Below, piece by piece: positions 1 to 8,226 of a stretch of 32,009 nt of DNA. Where the stretch lies: positions 1 to 32,009 of the forward strand of contig DASWLV010000133.1 of NCBI GenBank assembly GCA_036400075.1. Reading direction: 5' to 3'. The DNA comes from JALZCH01 sp036400075 (GTDB taxonomy: Bacteria > Acidobacteriota > Blastocatellia > Pyrinomonadales > Pyrinomonadaceae). Both the position numbers and the translations under genes were made by a program. Every line of letters begins with the position of its first letter. Position 1 is the first letter of the stretch. The notes beneath the pieces were generated by a model. It did not search any database and was not told where the DNA came from. It saw only the letters and a list, made by a program, of their open reading frames with translations.

Positions 1-1
1 T

Positions 2-202
2 TTCGGCGTGATTTTGCCGATGGAAGAATGGCAGGCTCTGGCGGCGCGTCTGCGCGGTTTGAATGTCGAATTTATCATCGAACCGCATACCCGTTTTGCG
101 GGTGAACCCGGCGAGCAGGCGACAATGTTTTTCCTCGATCCAAGCGGCAACGCGCTGGAATTTAAAGCCTTTGCGGATTTTTCGCAGATTTTCGCCAAGT
201 AA
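2..202 (+). CDS. VOC (glyoxalase/bleomycin-resistance fold) family protein, C-terminal fragment
   Basis: The frame is open from the left edge, so only the last 66 or so residues are visible and the start lies outside the window. The segment W-x-A-L-A-A-R-L followed by a beta strand ending in EP, then an F-L-x-DPSGNALEFK stretch, is the classic end of a vicinal-oxygen-chelate domain. The Glu of the LEFK strand is normally the last metal ligand in this fold. Substrate cannot be told from this fragment; fosfomycin-type thiol transferases, dioxygenases and glyoxalases all share it. The GTG at position 8 should not be read as the start, because the frame continues upstream of it. Confidence 0.8.
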   Translation, partial: FGVILPMEEWQALAARLRGLNVEFIIEPHTRFAGEPGEQATMFFLDPSGNALEFKAFADFSQIFAK

Positions 203-216
203 AAACGTGAATTTCA

Positions 217-290
217 ACCACAGATAAACACTGATTTAAGACGATGAAAACAGATATAAATCAATATTCATCCTATTTCATCTGTGTTTA
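217..290. repeat. Intergenic palindromic repeat of the CCACAGAT type
   Basis: TAAACACTGAT (225-235) is the inverted partner of ATCTGTGTTTA (280-290) with one mismatch. GATGAAA (243-249) pairs with TTTCATC (276-282). The arms enclose AT-rich sequence with a further ACAGAT copy. No poly-T run follows, so it is not a standard terminator. Similar 'CCACAGAT..AACACTGAT' intergenic sequences recur in several environmental bacterial phyla; that it is a dispersed family in this genome is inference. Confidence 0.5.
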
Positions 291-342
291 CGCGAAGCGG
301 GATGGTTAAAACAGCCTTCGTTCAAGAAAATCGTTTCGATTT

Positions 343-1506
343 ATGAGTAAAGCGGAAATTGTCATTATCGGCGGCGGCGTTGTCGGCGCGAGCGCGGCAT
401 TTCATTTAACCGAGCGCGGCGCGAAAGATGTTTTAATTCTCGAACGCGAAGCGCGGCTTGGGCTTGGCTCGACCGGAAAGGCGACGGGCGGCGTTCGGGC
501 GCAGTTTGAGACCGAAATCAATATCCGAATGTCGCTGTATTCGATTGTTTTTTTTCGCAGATTCGAGGAAATTACCGGTGTTGATAGCGGTTATGAGCCG
601 CGCGGTTATTTGTTTTTCGCCACTGATGAAGCGCAGCTTGATTATTTACGGCGCAGTTCACAAAAACAAAAATCGCTTGGGCTGAAAACGGTCGAGATTG
701 TTGACGCTGAAACAATCGCAGAAATCGTGCCGGGAATGAATTGCGCGGATGTTGTCGGCGGCAGTTTTTGTTCGACCGACGGTTTTATTGATCCGCTCGG
801 CGTGTTGGAAGGCTTTGCGAAAAAAGCTGCGGAAAACGGGGCGAAGATTGAATTTTCAACAACAGTTTCGGCAATCGAAACCGAAAACGGCAAAGTCAAA
901 GCCGTTGAGACAAATCGCGGCAGAATCGAAACCGAAAACGTCATTTTAACGGCTGGCGCCTGGGCGCGAGAAATTGCCGAAACAGCCGGAATTGATTTGC
1001 CCGTTGAACCGCTCAGAAGGCAAATCGTTTGGGCGCGCAGCCCGCGAGAATTGCCCGCAAATCTGCCGATGGTAATTGACATCGGCACGGGTTTTCATTT
1101 TCGTCCCGCCAAAAATTCTCTTACGGAAGTGCTTTTCGCTTATCCAGACCGCGACGAAAAACCAACTTTTAAAATTGATTTTGACGAGGGATTTATTGCC
1201 AAAGTTTATGAAAAAGCGAAATCGCGCGCGCCTTTTCTCGCGGAAACTTCCGTTGTCAGAGAAAAATGCCGCGCAGGGCTTTATGAAAACACGCCCGATC
1301 ATCACGCGATTATCGGCGGCTGCGAAATCGAAGGCTTATATTTTTGCAACGGTTTCAGCGGTCACGGCGTGATGCATTCACCGGCTTCGGGCAGAGCAGT
1401 TGCGGAAATTTTGCTTGACGGTGCAACGACTTTTATGGATGTTTCAATGCTTGATCTAAAACGTTTCAACGAAAATCGTCTGATTCACGAAACTTCTTTT
1501 ATTTAG
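343..1506 (+). CDS. FAD-dependent oxidoreductase, DAO family (sarcosine oxidase beta / glycine oxidase-like)
   Basis: The 387-residue protein begins with a Rossmann dinucleotide-binding strand: G10-G-G12-V-V-G15 satisfies GxGxxG, followed by an ILERE segment whose acidic residue would hold the ribose of FAD. A G-S-T-G-K-A-T-G-G-V-R stretch near residue 45 and the C-terminal G-L-Y-x-x-T-P-D-H-H-A-I-I-G-G plus C-N-G-F-S-G-H-G-V-M-H segment are typical of the DAO family (sarcosine oxidase beta, glycine oxidase, D-amino-acid dehydrogenase). It probably oxidises a secondary or D-amino acid in the cytoplasm; the substrate is not predictable here. No signal peptide is seen. No clear Shine-Dalgarno precedes the ATG, and the preceding 140 nt hold a repeat. 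A deacetylase lies downstream on the same strand, separated by a palindrome. Confidence 0.85.
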   Translation: MSKAEIVIIGGGVVGASAAFHLTERGAKDVLILEREARLGLGSTGKATGGVRAQFETEINIRMSLYSIVFFRRFEEITGVDSGYEPRGYLFFATDEAQLDYLRRSSQKQKSLGLKTVEIVDAETIAEIVPGMNCADVVGGSFCSTDGFIDPLGVLEGFAKKAAENGAKIEFSTTVSAIETENGKVKAVETNRGRIETENVILTAGAWAREIAETAGIDLPVEPLRRQIVWARSPRELPANLPMVIDIGTGFHFRPAKNSLTEVLFAYPDRDEKPTFKIDFDEGFIAKVYEKAKSRAPFLAETSVVREKCRAGLYENTPDHHAIIGGCEIEGLYFCNGFSGHGVMHSPASGRAVAEILLDGATTFMDVSMLDLKRFNENRLIHETSFI

Positions 1507-1521
1507 AATCTTTGCGCTGAC

Positions 1522-1579
1522 CTTTGCGTCCTTTGCGGTTAAGTTTTTAATTTCAAGATTAACCGCAAAGGTCGCAAAG
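1522..1579. repeat. 21-nt inverted repeat of the CTTTGCG..CTTTGCGGTTAA type
   Basis: The left arm 1522-1542 and right arm 1559-1579 are reverse complements at 20 of 21 positions, with a 16-nt AT-rich loop. Each arm contains a tandem CTTTGCG. The element fills the gap between two same-strand genes, and the right arm ends 13 nt before the deacetylase ATG. It has no U-run. It resembles REP-like intergenic palindromes; its presence elsewhere in the genome is not testable here. Confidence 0.65.
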
Positions 1580-1592
1580 TTTCTTTTCAAAT

Positions 1593-2543
1593 ATGAAATC
1601 GCTTTTTATCTTATTTTTTCTCGTTTTAATTTCATCAGTCGTTTCGATCAAAGCGCAAAAGGCAAACAGATTTATCGCCGTTACGATTGACGATTTGCCT
1701 GTCGTTTCAAAACAAAAAGATTTAAACGTGCGGCAGGAAATCACCCGCAAATTGCTCGGTCACATCAAAAAGGCAAAAATTCCGGCAATCGGTTTTGTCA
1801 ACGAAGGCAAGCTTTACGCAAACGAAAAGCGCGTCGAAACTGAAGTTGATTTGTTGCGCCAATGGATAGATGCCGGACTCGAACTCGGAAATCACACTCG
1901 TTCGCATATGAATCTTCACGCAAATTCTCTGGAAAAATACACCGAAGATATTTTAAAAGGCGAGATTGTGACAAAAGAGCTATTGGCGTCGAAAAACAAA
2001 CAGATTCGTTATTTTCGCCACCCGTATCTTTTTACGGGACTGGATTTGGAAATCAAACAAAAGCTCGGCGCGTTTCTCGCGCAGCATAATTACACAATCG
2101 CGCCCGTGACGATTGACAACGCCGATTGGATTTTTGCGCGCGCCTATGACAACGCGCTTGAGAAAAACGATAAAAAGCTGATGAAACAAATCGGCACGGC
2201 TTACGTGCCGTATCTCGAAGCGAAAATGGATTATTGGGAGCGGCAATCAATCAAGCTTTTTAACCGCGAACCGAAACAAATACTGCTGCTTCACGCCAAT
2301 TCAATCAACGCCGATTATTTTGACGACGTTGCCGGAATGCTCAGAAAACGCGGTTATCAGTTTGTAACTCTGGAAAATGCGTTGACGGACGAAGCCTATA
2401 AATTGCCCGACACTTTCACAAAAAGAGCCGGAATTTCGTGGCTTCATCGCTGGGCTTTGGATAAAGGCAGAGAAATGGTTTTGCCGAACGAACCGAAAAC
2501 GCCCGATTTTGTTTTAAAAGCGGCGGGCGTAGATTCTGAATAA
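1593..2543 (+). CDS. Secreted polysaccharide deacetylase family protein (NodB homology)
   Basis: 316 residues with an N-terminal signal peptide (hydrophobic residues 3-18, then a likely cleavage near KAQ). NodB motifs are in order: T31-I-D-D34 (catalytic base and metal Asp), G99-N-H101-T-R-S-H105 (metal histidines), R142-H-P-Y (motif 3) and L-L-L-H234 (motif 5). These support a metal-dependent carbohydrate-esterase-4 type deacetylase acting in the periplasm or outside on N-acetylated glycans or peptidoglycan; the exact substrate is unknown. The start ATG follows the right arm of the 1522-1579 palindrome closely and no good ribosome-binding site is visible. It converges on the DUF420 gene with a 23-nt gap and no terminator. 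Confidence 0.88.
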   Translation: MKSLFILFFLVLISSVVSIKAQKANRFIAVTIDDLPVVSKQKDLNVRQEITRKLLGHIKKAKIPAIGFVNEGKLYANEKRVETEVDLLRQWIDAGLELGNHTRSHMNLHANSLEKYTEDILKGEIVTKELLASKNKQIRYFRHPYLFTGLDLEIKQKLGAFLAQHNYTIAPVTIDNADWIFARAYDNALEKNDKKLMKQIGTAYVPYLEAKMDYWERQSIKLFNREPKQILLLHANSINADYFDDVAGMLRKRGYQFVTLENALTDEAYKLPDTFTKRAGISWLHRWALDKGREMVLPNEPKTPDFVLKAAGVDSE

Positions 2544-2566
2544 AGGCTGGGCGTAAAAGGCAAAAT

Positions 2567-3106
2567 TTACAAATGATAAAGCATTAAATAAACAATCACG
2601 CCCGACGCAGAAACGTAGAGCCAAATCGGGTAAGCGTAGCGGACGATTCGTTTGTGTCTGTCAAAACGATTGGTGCCCGCGAAAAACATCGCGCGCAAAA
2701 CGAGCGGCAAAACGATTAGCGACAGCAAAACGTGCGTGATCAAAAAGAAGAAATAAACGTATCTGGAAAAACCTTCGCCGTTATATCGGTTTGCCGGATT
2801 TGTCAGGTGATAAGTGACATAGCAAATTAAAAACAGCGCGCCGAGCGAAAACGCACCAATCATCGCCGCGCGGTGTAAATTGATTTTGTTTTGACGGATA
2901 AAAATCAGTCCGGCGACGAGCAAAACTGTGGTCAAGCTGTTAATCGCGCCAATTACGTGCGAGAGCGATTTTGTCCACGCGCCCAAATCCAATTTCGCCG
3001 GAAGTCCGAGCAAAACGGCAACGATGACCGGCACGACGACCGAAAGCAGATTTATCCAAAAAATTGATTTGTCGTTCGATCTTTCGGAGGTTTGTGCGTT
3101 TATCAT
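2567..3106 (-). CDS. DUF420 membrane protein (YozB/CtaM-like), cytochrome oxidase associated
   Basis: About 179 residues with five predicted membrane helices and conserved histidines in or near them (LSHVIGAINS, Y-H-L-T-N-P, LITHVLLSLIVLP). This pattern matches DUF420 (PF04238), whose members sit beside heme-copper oxidase genes and, in Gram-positive CtaM, are needed for oxidase maturation. The start at 3106 is preferred because ATGA overlaps the stop of the upstream subunit III gene by 4 nt (translational coupling). A longer frame to 3163 exists but would run deep into subunit III. It is the last gene of the leftward ctaB - subunit III - DUF420 operon. Function in this organism is inferred from family and context. 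Confidence 0.85.
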   Translation of the reverse strand: MINAQTSERSNDKSIFWINLLSVVVPVIVAVLLGLPAKLDLGAWTKSLSHVIGAINSLTTVLLVAGLIFIRQNKINLHRAAMIGAFSLGALFLICYVTYHLTNPANRYNGEGFSRYVYFFFLITHVLLSLIVLPLVLRAMFFAGTNRFDRHKRIVRYAYPIWLYVSASGVIVYLMLYHL

Positions 3107-3843
3107 TTCCAAAAAGCGAGCAGTGCGAAGAGAACAAGCCAGAGTCCGTCCATTGAATGCCAATAAAGACCGACGACCGAAGCGGCGGTTTGGCGTTTGA
3201 AAAGGCGTTCAGAGTTTCGCGTCGGATTCCAAGAGCGCAAAACCAGATAACCGAGTGCGGCGATTCCGCCGATTAAGTGAAAAGCGTGAGCGGCGGTTAA
3301 AACATAGAAAAATCCCGCATAAGGATTGCTTGACAGATAAACGCCGCGTCCGACGAGTGAAACCCAGGAAAAAAGCTGCGAGGCGATAAACATTCCGCCA
3401 AGAGCCGTTGTCGCAACCATCCAGCGGCGAAACGACTCCTGATTTTCGTGATTTATCGCCACGCGCGCCAGCTCGTATGTGACGCTGCTTGCCAAAATCA
3501 AAACCGTGCTGACGAAAATTGCAAAAGGTAAATCAAACGGTCGCCATTCCTGACTTTTGTTGACGGCAATAAAAATGTAGGCGCTGACGAGTCCGGCGAA
3601 GGTCATCATAATGACGAGCAAAACGAACCACATCATTATGCGGTATTTCGACGGGACAAATTGCTCTTCTTCCATTTGATTGCCGTTGTCGCGCCGGTCG
3701 CCGCCTCCACCGCCGCCTCCGCCGCGCCTGCCGTTCCCGCCGTTTCCGCCTGCGCCGGATTTTCCGCCCAATCTCGTGCCGCGCGCGTTTCTTTCTTCAA
3801 TTTGCGGCTGTAGTTCCTTTGTCGTTCCCAGTTCGTACTTCAT
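3103..3843 (-). CDS. ctaE: Cytochrome c oxidase subunit III
   Basis: 246 residues. After a hydrophilic N-terminus the protein has five hydrophobic helices with subunit III hallmarks: S-S-V-T-Y-E-L-A-R (the Glu in the helix), T-A-A-H-A-F-H-L-I-G-G, and Y-W-H-S-M-D-G-L-W-L-V-L-F near the end. It belongs to the inner-membrane heme-copper oxidase, stabilising subunit I. Residues 26-48 are an unusual glycine-rich tract with eight consecutive Gly. An alternative start at Met57 would remove it, but the upstream frame is open and the ATG at 3843 is plausible. Subunits I and II are not in the window. The gene lies 43 nt after ctaB and its stop overlaps the DUF420 start. Confidence 0.93.
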   Translation of the reverse strand: MKYELGTTKELQPQIEERNARGTRLGGKSGAGGNGGNGRRGGGGGGGGDRRDNGNQMEEEQFVPSKYRIMMWFVLLVIMMTFAGLVSAYIFIAVNKSQEWRPFDLPFAIFVSTVLILASSVTYELARVAINHENQESFRRWMVATTALGGMFIASQLFSWVSLVGRGVYLSSNPYAGFFYVLTAAHAFHLIGGIAALGYLVLRSWNPTRNSERLFKRQTAASVVGLYWHSMDGLWLVLFALLAFWK

Positions 3844-3886
3844 AAACCCACCTTGAACGCTTCGGGGAAGATTTAAATCAAATTCG

Positions 3887-4813
3887 TCAACTCAAAGCCT
3901 TATTCAAAACCATCAATCCAAACAAAAGCGGCAGGTACATTACAGAAACTTTTAACAGGCGGCGCGCTTTTTCATCCGATTTCGTTCGCGCGAAATCAAT
4001 TCCCGCAAACAAAAACCATGCGCCGAGAAGCGCCGCGCCGATCAAATAAAACAAGCCTGCCAAACCTAAAAAGAAAGGTGCGAGACTGATTAAAAGCGTT
4101 AGCACAGCAAAAATCACGATTTGCTTCGCTGTGATTTTGCCCGCCGGTTCGACCACCGGGAGCATTAAAATTCCCGCGCGTTTATATTCCTCGCGGTACA
4201 TCCAGGCAATCGCCAGAAAATGCGGAAACTGCCACAAAAACAAAGTCCAAAACAATGCCCAAGCGCCGAGCGAAACTTCGTTGGCGGCAGCCGTCCAACC
4301 CATCAAAGGCGGCATTGCGCCGGGAAACGCGCCGATTAAAGTCGAAAGAGTCGTTCGCGTTTTCAGAGGCGTGTAAAGCAAAACGTAGCCGACGATGACG
4401 GTCAAACCCAAAATTGCCGTTAGAAAGTTAACAAAAACAGCCAGATAAATTTCCGCCGCGAAACACAGCAAGATACCGAAAACGAGCGCTTGCGCCGAGC
4501 TTAATTTCCCGGAAGGCAGCGGGCGAATCGCCGTCCGCTTCATCAGCAAATCAGTGTCGCGTTCGAGATATTGATTAAGCGTCGCTACGCCGAAGGCGAG
4601 CAGCGCAATCGAAATCATCGAATTAAGGAAAAGCAGCCAATCGAAACGGTTTGCCGTGCCGAGATAAAATCCGGCGGCAGCCGTTATGACCAGCATCAAA
4701 GCGATGCGCGGTTTTGTCAGCACAACATAAGCGGCGAGCTTTTCGCGCCCCGTTATGGTTTGCGCTGCGGCTGCAATCGGTTGTTCTCTGATTTCTACGG
4801 CGACGTTTTCCAT
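3887..4813 (-). CDS. ctaB: Protoheme IX farnesyltransferase (heme O synthase)
   Basis: 308 residues of the UbiA prenyltransferase superfamily with about eight or nine membrane helices. The signature N80-Q-Y-L-E-R-D-T-D plus M-K-R-T-A-I-R-P-L-P-S-G binds farnesyl diphosphate via Mg2+, and a second loop Y-R-E-E-Y-K-R-A-G is the family's second conserved region. The enzyme converts heme B to heme O for the oxidase. The ATG at 4813 is chosen; an adjacent TTG at 4816 is in frame but unlikely. It opens the leftward oxidase-assembly operon and is divergent from resB, so heme synthesis and cytochrome c maturation sit back to back. Confidence 0.95.
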   Translation of the reverse strand: MENVAVEIREQPIAAAAQTITGREKLAAYVVLTKPRIALMLVITAAAGFYLGTANRFDWLLFLNSMISIALLAFGVATLNQYLERDTDLLMKRTAIRPLPSGKLSSAQALVFGILLCFAAEIYLAVFVNFLTAILGLTVIVGYVLLYTPLKTRTTLSTLIGAFPGAMPPLMGWTAAANEVSLGAWALFWTLFLWQFPHFLAIAWMYREEYKRAGILMLPVVEPAGKITAKQIVIFAVLTLLISLAPFFLGLAGLFYLIGAALLGAWFLFAGIDFARTKSDEKARRLLKVSVMYLPLLFGLMVLNKALS

Positions 4814-5028
4814 CAAATTTGAGCTTTAAATTCGCACTTTGATTCAGATTATAACGCCGCGCCGCAAATTACCAAACTTCAAGGGCGCAAATTTAGTGCA
4901 AACTTTCACAAGATTTTTTGCTTCTCGGTAAAAGAATTTCTAATTTTGCGGACGTGGCAAAATCAGAAACGCTGAGTTATCATTCTATCAGTCAAAACTC
5001 TCTTATTTTCAATTAATAGTTTATTTAA
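4814..5028. promoter_or_regulatory. Divergent intergenic region expected to hold promoters of ctaB and resB operons
   Basis: The 215-nt region separates two divergent operons and is AT-rich towards resB. Both transcripts must start here, but no convincing -35/-10 pair or operator dyad could be picked by eye. No reading frame of note was found. Confidence 0.4.
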
Positions 5029-6534
5029 ATGTCTGTTGCAGAAGAGACAATCAAAAAGACTGAGGTGCAAACGAGCGCGCCAAAGGCAAAACCTCGTGGA
5101 AAACCGATTATCAACCGCATTTTGGATGGTTTAAGCTCGGTCAGATTCGGCGTCGTTTTGCTCATTATTTTAACGTTGCTCTCAATCGTCGGAATGCTCG
5201 TCGTTCAGCAAAACGTTGACGGTTTCGACCGTTTTTACGCAAGAATGACTCCGGCGGAAAAACTGGTTTACGAAAAGCTCGGCTTTTTCGATATTTATCA
5301 CGCCTGGTATTTTAACCTGCTCCTGCTCGTGCTTTCGCTCAACATCGTGCTGGCTTCGATTGACCGTTTTCCGACCGCCTGGAATTACATCGTCAAACCG
5401 AAGCTGGATGCGACGCGAGCTTATCTGCTCAATCAGAATTTCAATGCGAGAATCGAATCAAGCGATAAAGCGCAAGTCGAACGAGTTTTCCGCAAACACG
5501 GTTTTAAACCGCGCGTGACGACGAAAGAAAATGGGCGAACGGTGATTTTCGGGCAGAAATTTGTTTGGAACCGTTTGGGCGCTTATGTCGTTCACGTCGC
5601 ATTGCTGACGCTGTTTCTGGGGCATTTCGTCGCGTTGCAAACCGGATTTGATGCAACCGTGCGAATGATTCCCGGAGGTTCCGCAAACGAAATTCAGCGG
5701 CTCGATTACAATCTCGACAAAAAAGTCGAGACGCCTTTTCCGCTTCCGTTTACGCTTTTTTGCACCGACATCGAACAGAAATTAATTGACCGCGACGGCT
5801 CAATCGAAATCAACAACACGATGGATTGGGCGACTCGAATGCGAATTTCCGACCCGAGTTACGGGGACAGAGATGTAACAGTTTCGCTCAATCAGCCATA
5901 CACCTATCGCGGTTATCGCTTTTTTCAGGCGAGTGCCGATGTCAGGCGTGGCAGCGCACGCGCGATGACTTTTCGTTTGACGCCCGAAAACGGCGATGCT
6001 TTCAACGTCAATTTAAAGCGCAATGGTTCGACAACATTGCCGGACGGAACGAAAATCGAATATCTCGGATTTTTCCCTGATTTTACGTTAGTCGGCGGAA
6101 AGCCCGATTCGCGCTCGCCCGATTACAACAATCCGGCGGTGCAGACGCGAATCACTTCGCCGACCGGCGAGCAAAAAACAGCCTATGTTTTCGCCCGCGA
6201 TTTGCCGACCGGCGCACCGGTCGGCGGAGCGGTTTTCGGATACAAATACAAAATGGTTGATTTTGAAAAATCGCCGCTCGCCCACGTTCTGTCCATCAAA
6301 TACGATCCGTTTTACGGCGCAATGATCGCCTGGTATTACGGCGGCGGATTGCTGATGCTGGCGCTTTGCATGGTGTTTTTCTTTTCGCACCAGCGCGTTT
6401 GGGCAATCGTCGAACCGACGGGCGAAACGATTTTGGGCGCGCATACAAACCGCAACGAAACGGCTTTTGCCGACAAGTTTGAAAGTATAAAAGTAGATTT
6501 GAACTACAAAGATATAGAGAAACAGAATTCATAA
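5029..6534 (+). CDS. resB: Cytochrome c biogenesis protein ResB (Ccs1)
   Basis: 501 residues with the ResB layout. There is a cytoplasmic N-terminus, then a helix at about 40-60 preceded by L-S-S-V-R-F-G-V-V, a second helix at about 94-112, and a third at about 185-205 containing H-V-A-L-L-T-L-F-L-G-H. A large periplasmic domain of about 230 residues follows, with a last helix near 437-455. The S-V-R-F-G, R-L-G-A-Y-V-V-H and P-Y-T-Y-R-G-Y-R-F-F-Q-A motifs are typical. ResB and CcsA form the System II heme lyase that exports heme and attaches it to apocytochrome c CXXCH sites in the periplasm. The ccsA gene follows within 55 nt. The thiol-reducing partners (CcdA, ResA) are absent from the window. 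Confidence 0.94.
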   Translation: MSVAEETIKKTEVQTSAPKAKPRGKPIINRILDGLSSVRFGVVLLIILTLLSIVGMLVVQQNVDGFDRFYARMTPAEKLVYEKLGFFDIYHAWYFNLLLLVLSLNIVLASIDRFPTAWNYIVKPKLDATRAYLLNQNFNARIESSDKAQVERVFRKHGFKPRVTTKENGRTVIFGQKFVWNRLGAYVVHVALLTLFLGHFVALQTGFDATVRMIPGGSANEIQRLDYNLDKKVETPFPLPFTLFCTDIEQKLIDRDGSIEINNTMDWATRMRISDPSYGDRDVTVSLNQPYTYRGYRFFQASADVRRGSARAMTFRLTPENGDAFNVNLKRNGSTTLPDGTKIEYLGFFPDFTLVGGKPDSRSPDYNNPAVQTRITSPTGEQKTAYVFARDLPTGAPVGGAVFGYKYKMVDFEKSPLAHVLSIKYDPFYGAMIAWYYGGGLLMLALCMVFFFSHQRVWAIVEPTGETILGAHTNRNETAFADKFESIKVDLNYKDIEKQNS

Positions 6535-6545
6535 CGTTTTGTTTA

Positions 6546-6572
6546 TTCTCCGTTTCTCAGTGTTTCTGTGGT
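6546..6572. repeat. Short intergenic repeat-like sequence of the TTTCTCAGTGTTTCTGTGGT type
   Basis: The stretch between resB and ccsA reads as a T/C/G-rich 'CTCCGTTTCTCAGTGTTTCTGTGGT' type element. GTTTCTC (6552-6558) is the inverted partner of GAGAAAC in the last codons of resB, so the element may extend into the end of resB. Membership of a genome-wide family is inference. Confidence 0.35.
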
Positions 6573-6588
6573 AAAAGGTAATTTAATA

Positions 6589-8211
6589 ATGGACGCAACG
6601 CTTTCTTCCAAAATAATACACACGAACGAATCGAAACCGCTTCCGGCGTGGCGCGCTTATCTTCCGGCGATTTTGGCGATTGCCGGTTCGTTTGCGGTGC
6701 TTGGTTTAAAACTGCAAATCGGCGAAAGATTCATTTCCGACACGGCTTTGATGATGCTGGCGCTGGCATCGTATTTGATGGCGGCGATTTTTCAATTGAC
6801 GAATCTTTATGCGCCTTCACGGATGGCGGCGAGCGCCGGTTTATGGCTCGGCGCGCTTGGGGTTTTCTTTAATTTTTCGAGCTGGCTGGTGCGCTGGGTG
6901 GCTGCTTACGAACACGAAATCGCCGTTTTGCGCCAGAGCGGAAATCCCGAAACGCCCTGGATTTTTCGCTACATTCCGTTTTCAAATCTTTATGATTTAA
7001 GCCTCGCGTTCGCTTTCGGCGCGGGCATTACGACGCTCCTGCTCGCCAACCGCAAAAAATTTCAATTTCTGGCGGCTTTTTCGCTGCCGCTGGCGGCTTT
7101 GATTTTGACGCTCGCGCGGTTTATCGGCGGCGAGTTCGTTGATTTACCACCGGTTCTCGATTCCTACTGGCGACCGATTCACGTCGGCGTCGCAAGTTTG
7201 AGTTACGGCGTCGCGCTCGTCTGTTTTGCCGTTGCGGTAATTTATTTGCTCAAAGATCGAGTCAAACCCGAATCAATGGCGATCTGGTCTTCGGCTTTTG
7301 TGCTGCTCGTCGTCGGAACGATCAGCCGTTTTTCGATTTTCAGCGAAGCCGTTTATCGCGCCGGTCTGTTCGTTCCGAATCCGGCGGGAAACAAAAAACC
7401 GTTTTTAACTTCGTTTCGTCTCGACATTCCGTTTGTCGGCGAAATGCTCGTCGTCGCGGGCATTTTGTCATTTGCAACAAGTGCGGCGTTTGCGTTTTAC
7501 GTTTATCAAAACAATGAGCGAGCCAAAATAATCGGTCATTGGGCGTTGCGCGGCGCGTTTGTGGCGCAGATTTTGGCGATTGCGTTTTTGGTTTCGGGGA
7601 TTAAAAATACAACGGACGTTTTGCCGCGTCTCGAAGCTCAACTGCAAGCCGCGCCGCAGCAAATGCTTTACGCCGGACGCGCAATCGGCGAGCGTCAGGG
7701 CTTGCGAGCCGACGAATTGGCGCAAGTCACGCCGCAGCAATTTAACGAAGCGGCGCAGGCGTATTTGCAGCAAAGCGGGCAGCAAATGTTTTTGAGTCTC
7801 AACACAAATCCGGTCGAGTTGGCGGGATTGATTACGGCTCTTGCAGGAACGTTTTTCGTGCTGCTGTTCGGTTTTCGCACCGAAAAATTAAGAGAAGCTC
7901 TGCCGTCTCTCGAAACGCTCGACGGTTTGATGTACAAAACCGCGTGTCTGGCGTTTGCCGGAATTGCGATGCTGCTCATCACGGGCGCGATTTGGGCGAA
8001 CGAAAGCTGGGGCAGACCCTGGGGCTGGGATTCAAAAGAAACCGGCGCGCTCGTCGCGTGGCTGACTTACGCGGCATTTCTGCATACGAGAATCTCGCGC
8101 GGCTGGACGGGCAGAAGCTCTGCTTATTTTGCCGTAGTCGCGTTTTTGCTCGTGATTTTCACCTATCTCGGAGTCAGCTATCTGCTTCCGGGCTTACATT
8201 CTTACGCCTAA
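6589..8211 (+). CDS. ccsA: Cytochrome c biogenesis protein CcsA/ResC
   Basis: 540 residues from the ATG at 6589, which has AAAGG about 10 nt upstream; the in-frame GTG at 6568 is less likely. It is a polytopic membrane protein ending in the heme-handling W-G-R-P-W-G-W-D-S-K-E motif (about 474-484), the WWD domain. A following helix carries F-L-H-T-R, and the terminal helix ends in G-L-H-S-Y-A. These histidines and the WWD motif bind periplasmic heme in CcsA. The protein is longer than a typical 320-400 residue CcsA. A hydrophilic, Gln/Ala-rich insert at about residues 345-405, rich in PQQ and QQSGQQ, separates the N-terminal helices from the WWD half. It forms the System II unit with ResB just upstream, and a strong terminator follows. 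Confidence 0.93.
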   Translation: MDATLSSKIIHTNESKPLPAWRAYLPAILAIAGSFAVLGLKLQIGERFISDTALMMLALASYLMAAIFQLTNLYAPSRMAASAGLWLGALGVFFNFSSWLVRWVAAYEHEIAVLRQSGNPETPWIFRYIPFSNLYDLSLAFAFGAGITTLLLANRKKFQFLAAFSLPLAALILTLARFIGGEFVDLPPVLDSYWRPIHVGVASLSYGVALVCFAVAVIYLLKDRVKPESMAIWSSAFVLLVVGTISRFSIFSEAVYRAGLFVPNPAGNKKPFLTSFRLDIPFVGEMLVVAGILSFATSAAFAFYVYQNNERAKIIGHWALRGAFVAQILAIAFLVSGIKNTTDVLPRLEAQLQAAPQQMLYAGRAIGERQGLRADELAQVTPQQFNEAAQAYLQQSGQQMFLSLNTNPVELAGLITALAGTFFVLLFGFRTEKLREALPSLETLDGLMYKTACLAFAGIAMLLITGAIWANESWGRPWGWDSKETGALVAWLTYAAFLHTRISRGWTGRSSAYFAVVAFLLVIFTYLGVSYLLPGLHSYA

Positions 8212-8226
8212 AAATTTAACCAATTA

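Noticed and set aside
642..1305. Long open frames antisense to the FAD oxidoreductase
   Set aside because: They mirror a well-supported gene, have no recognisable family and no ribosome-binding site.
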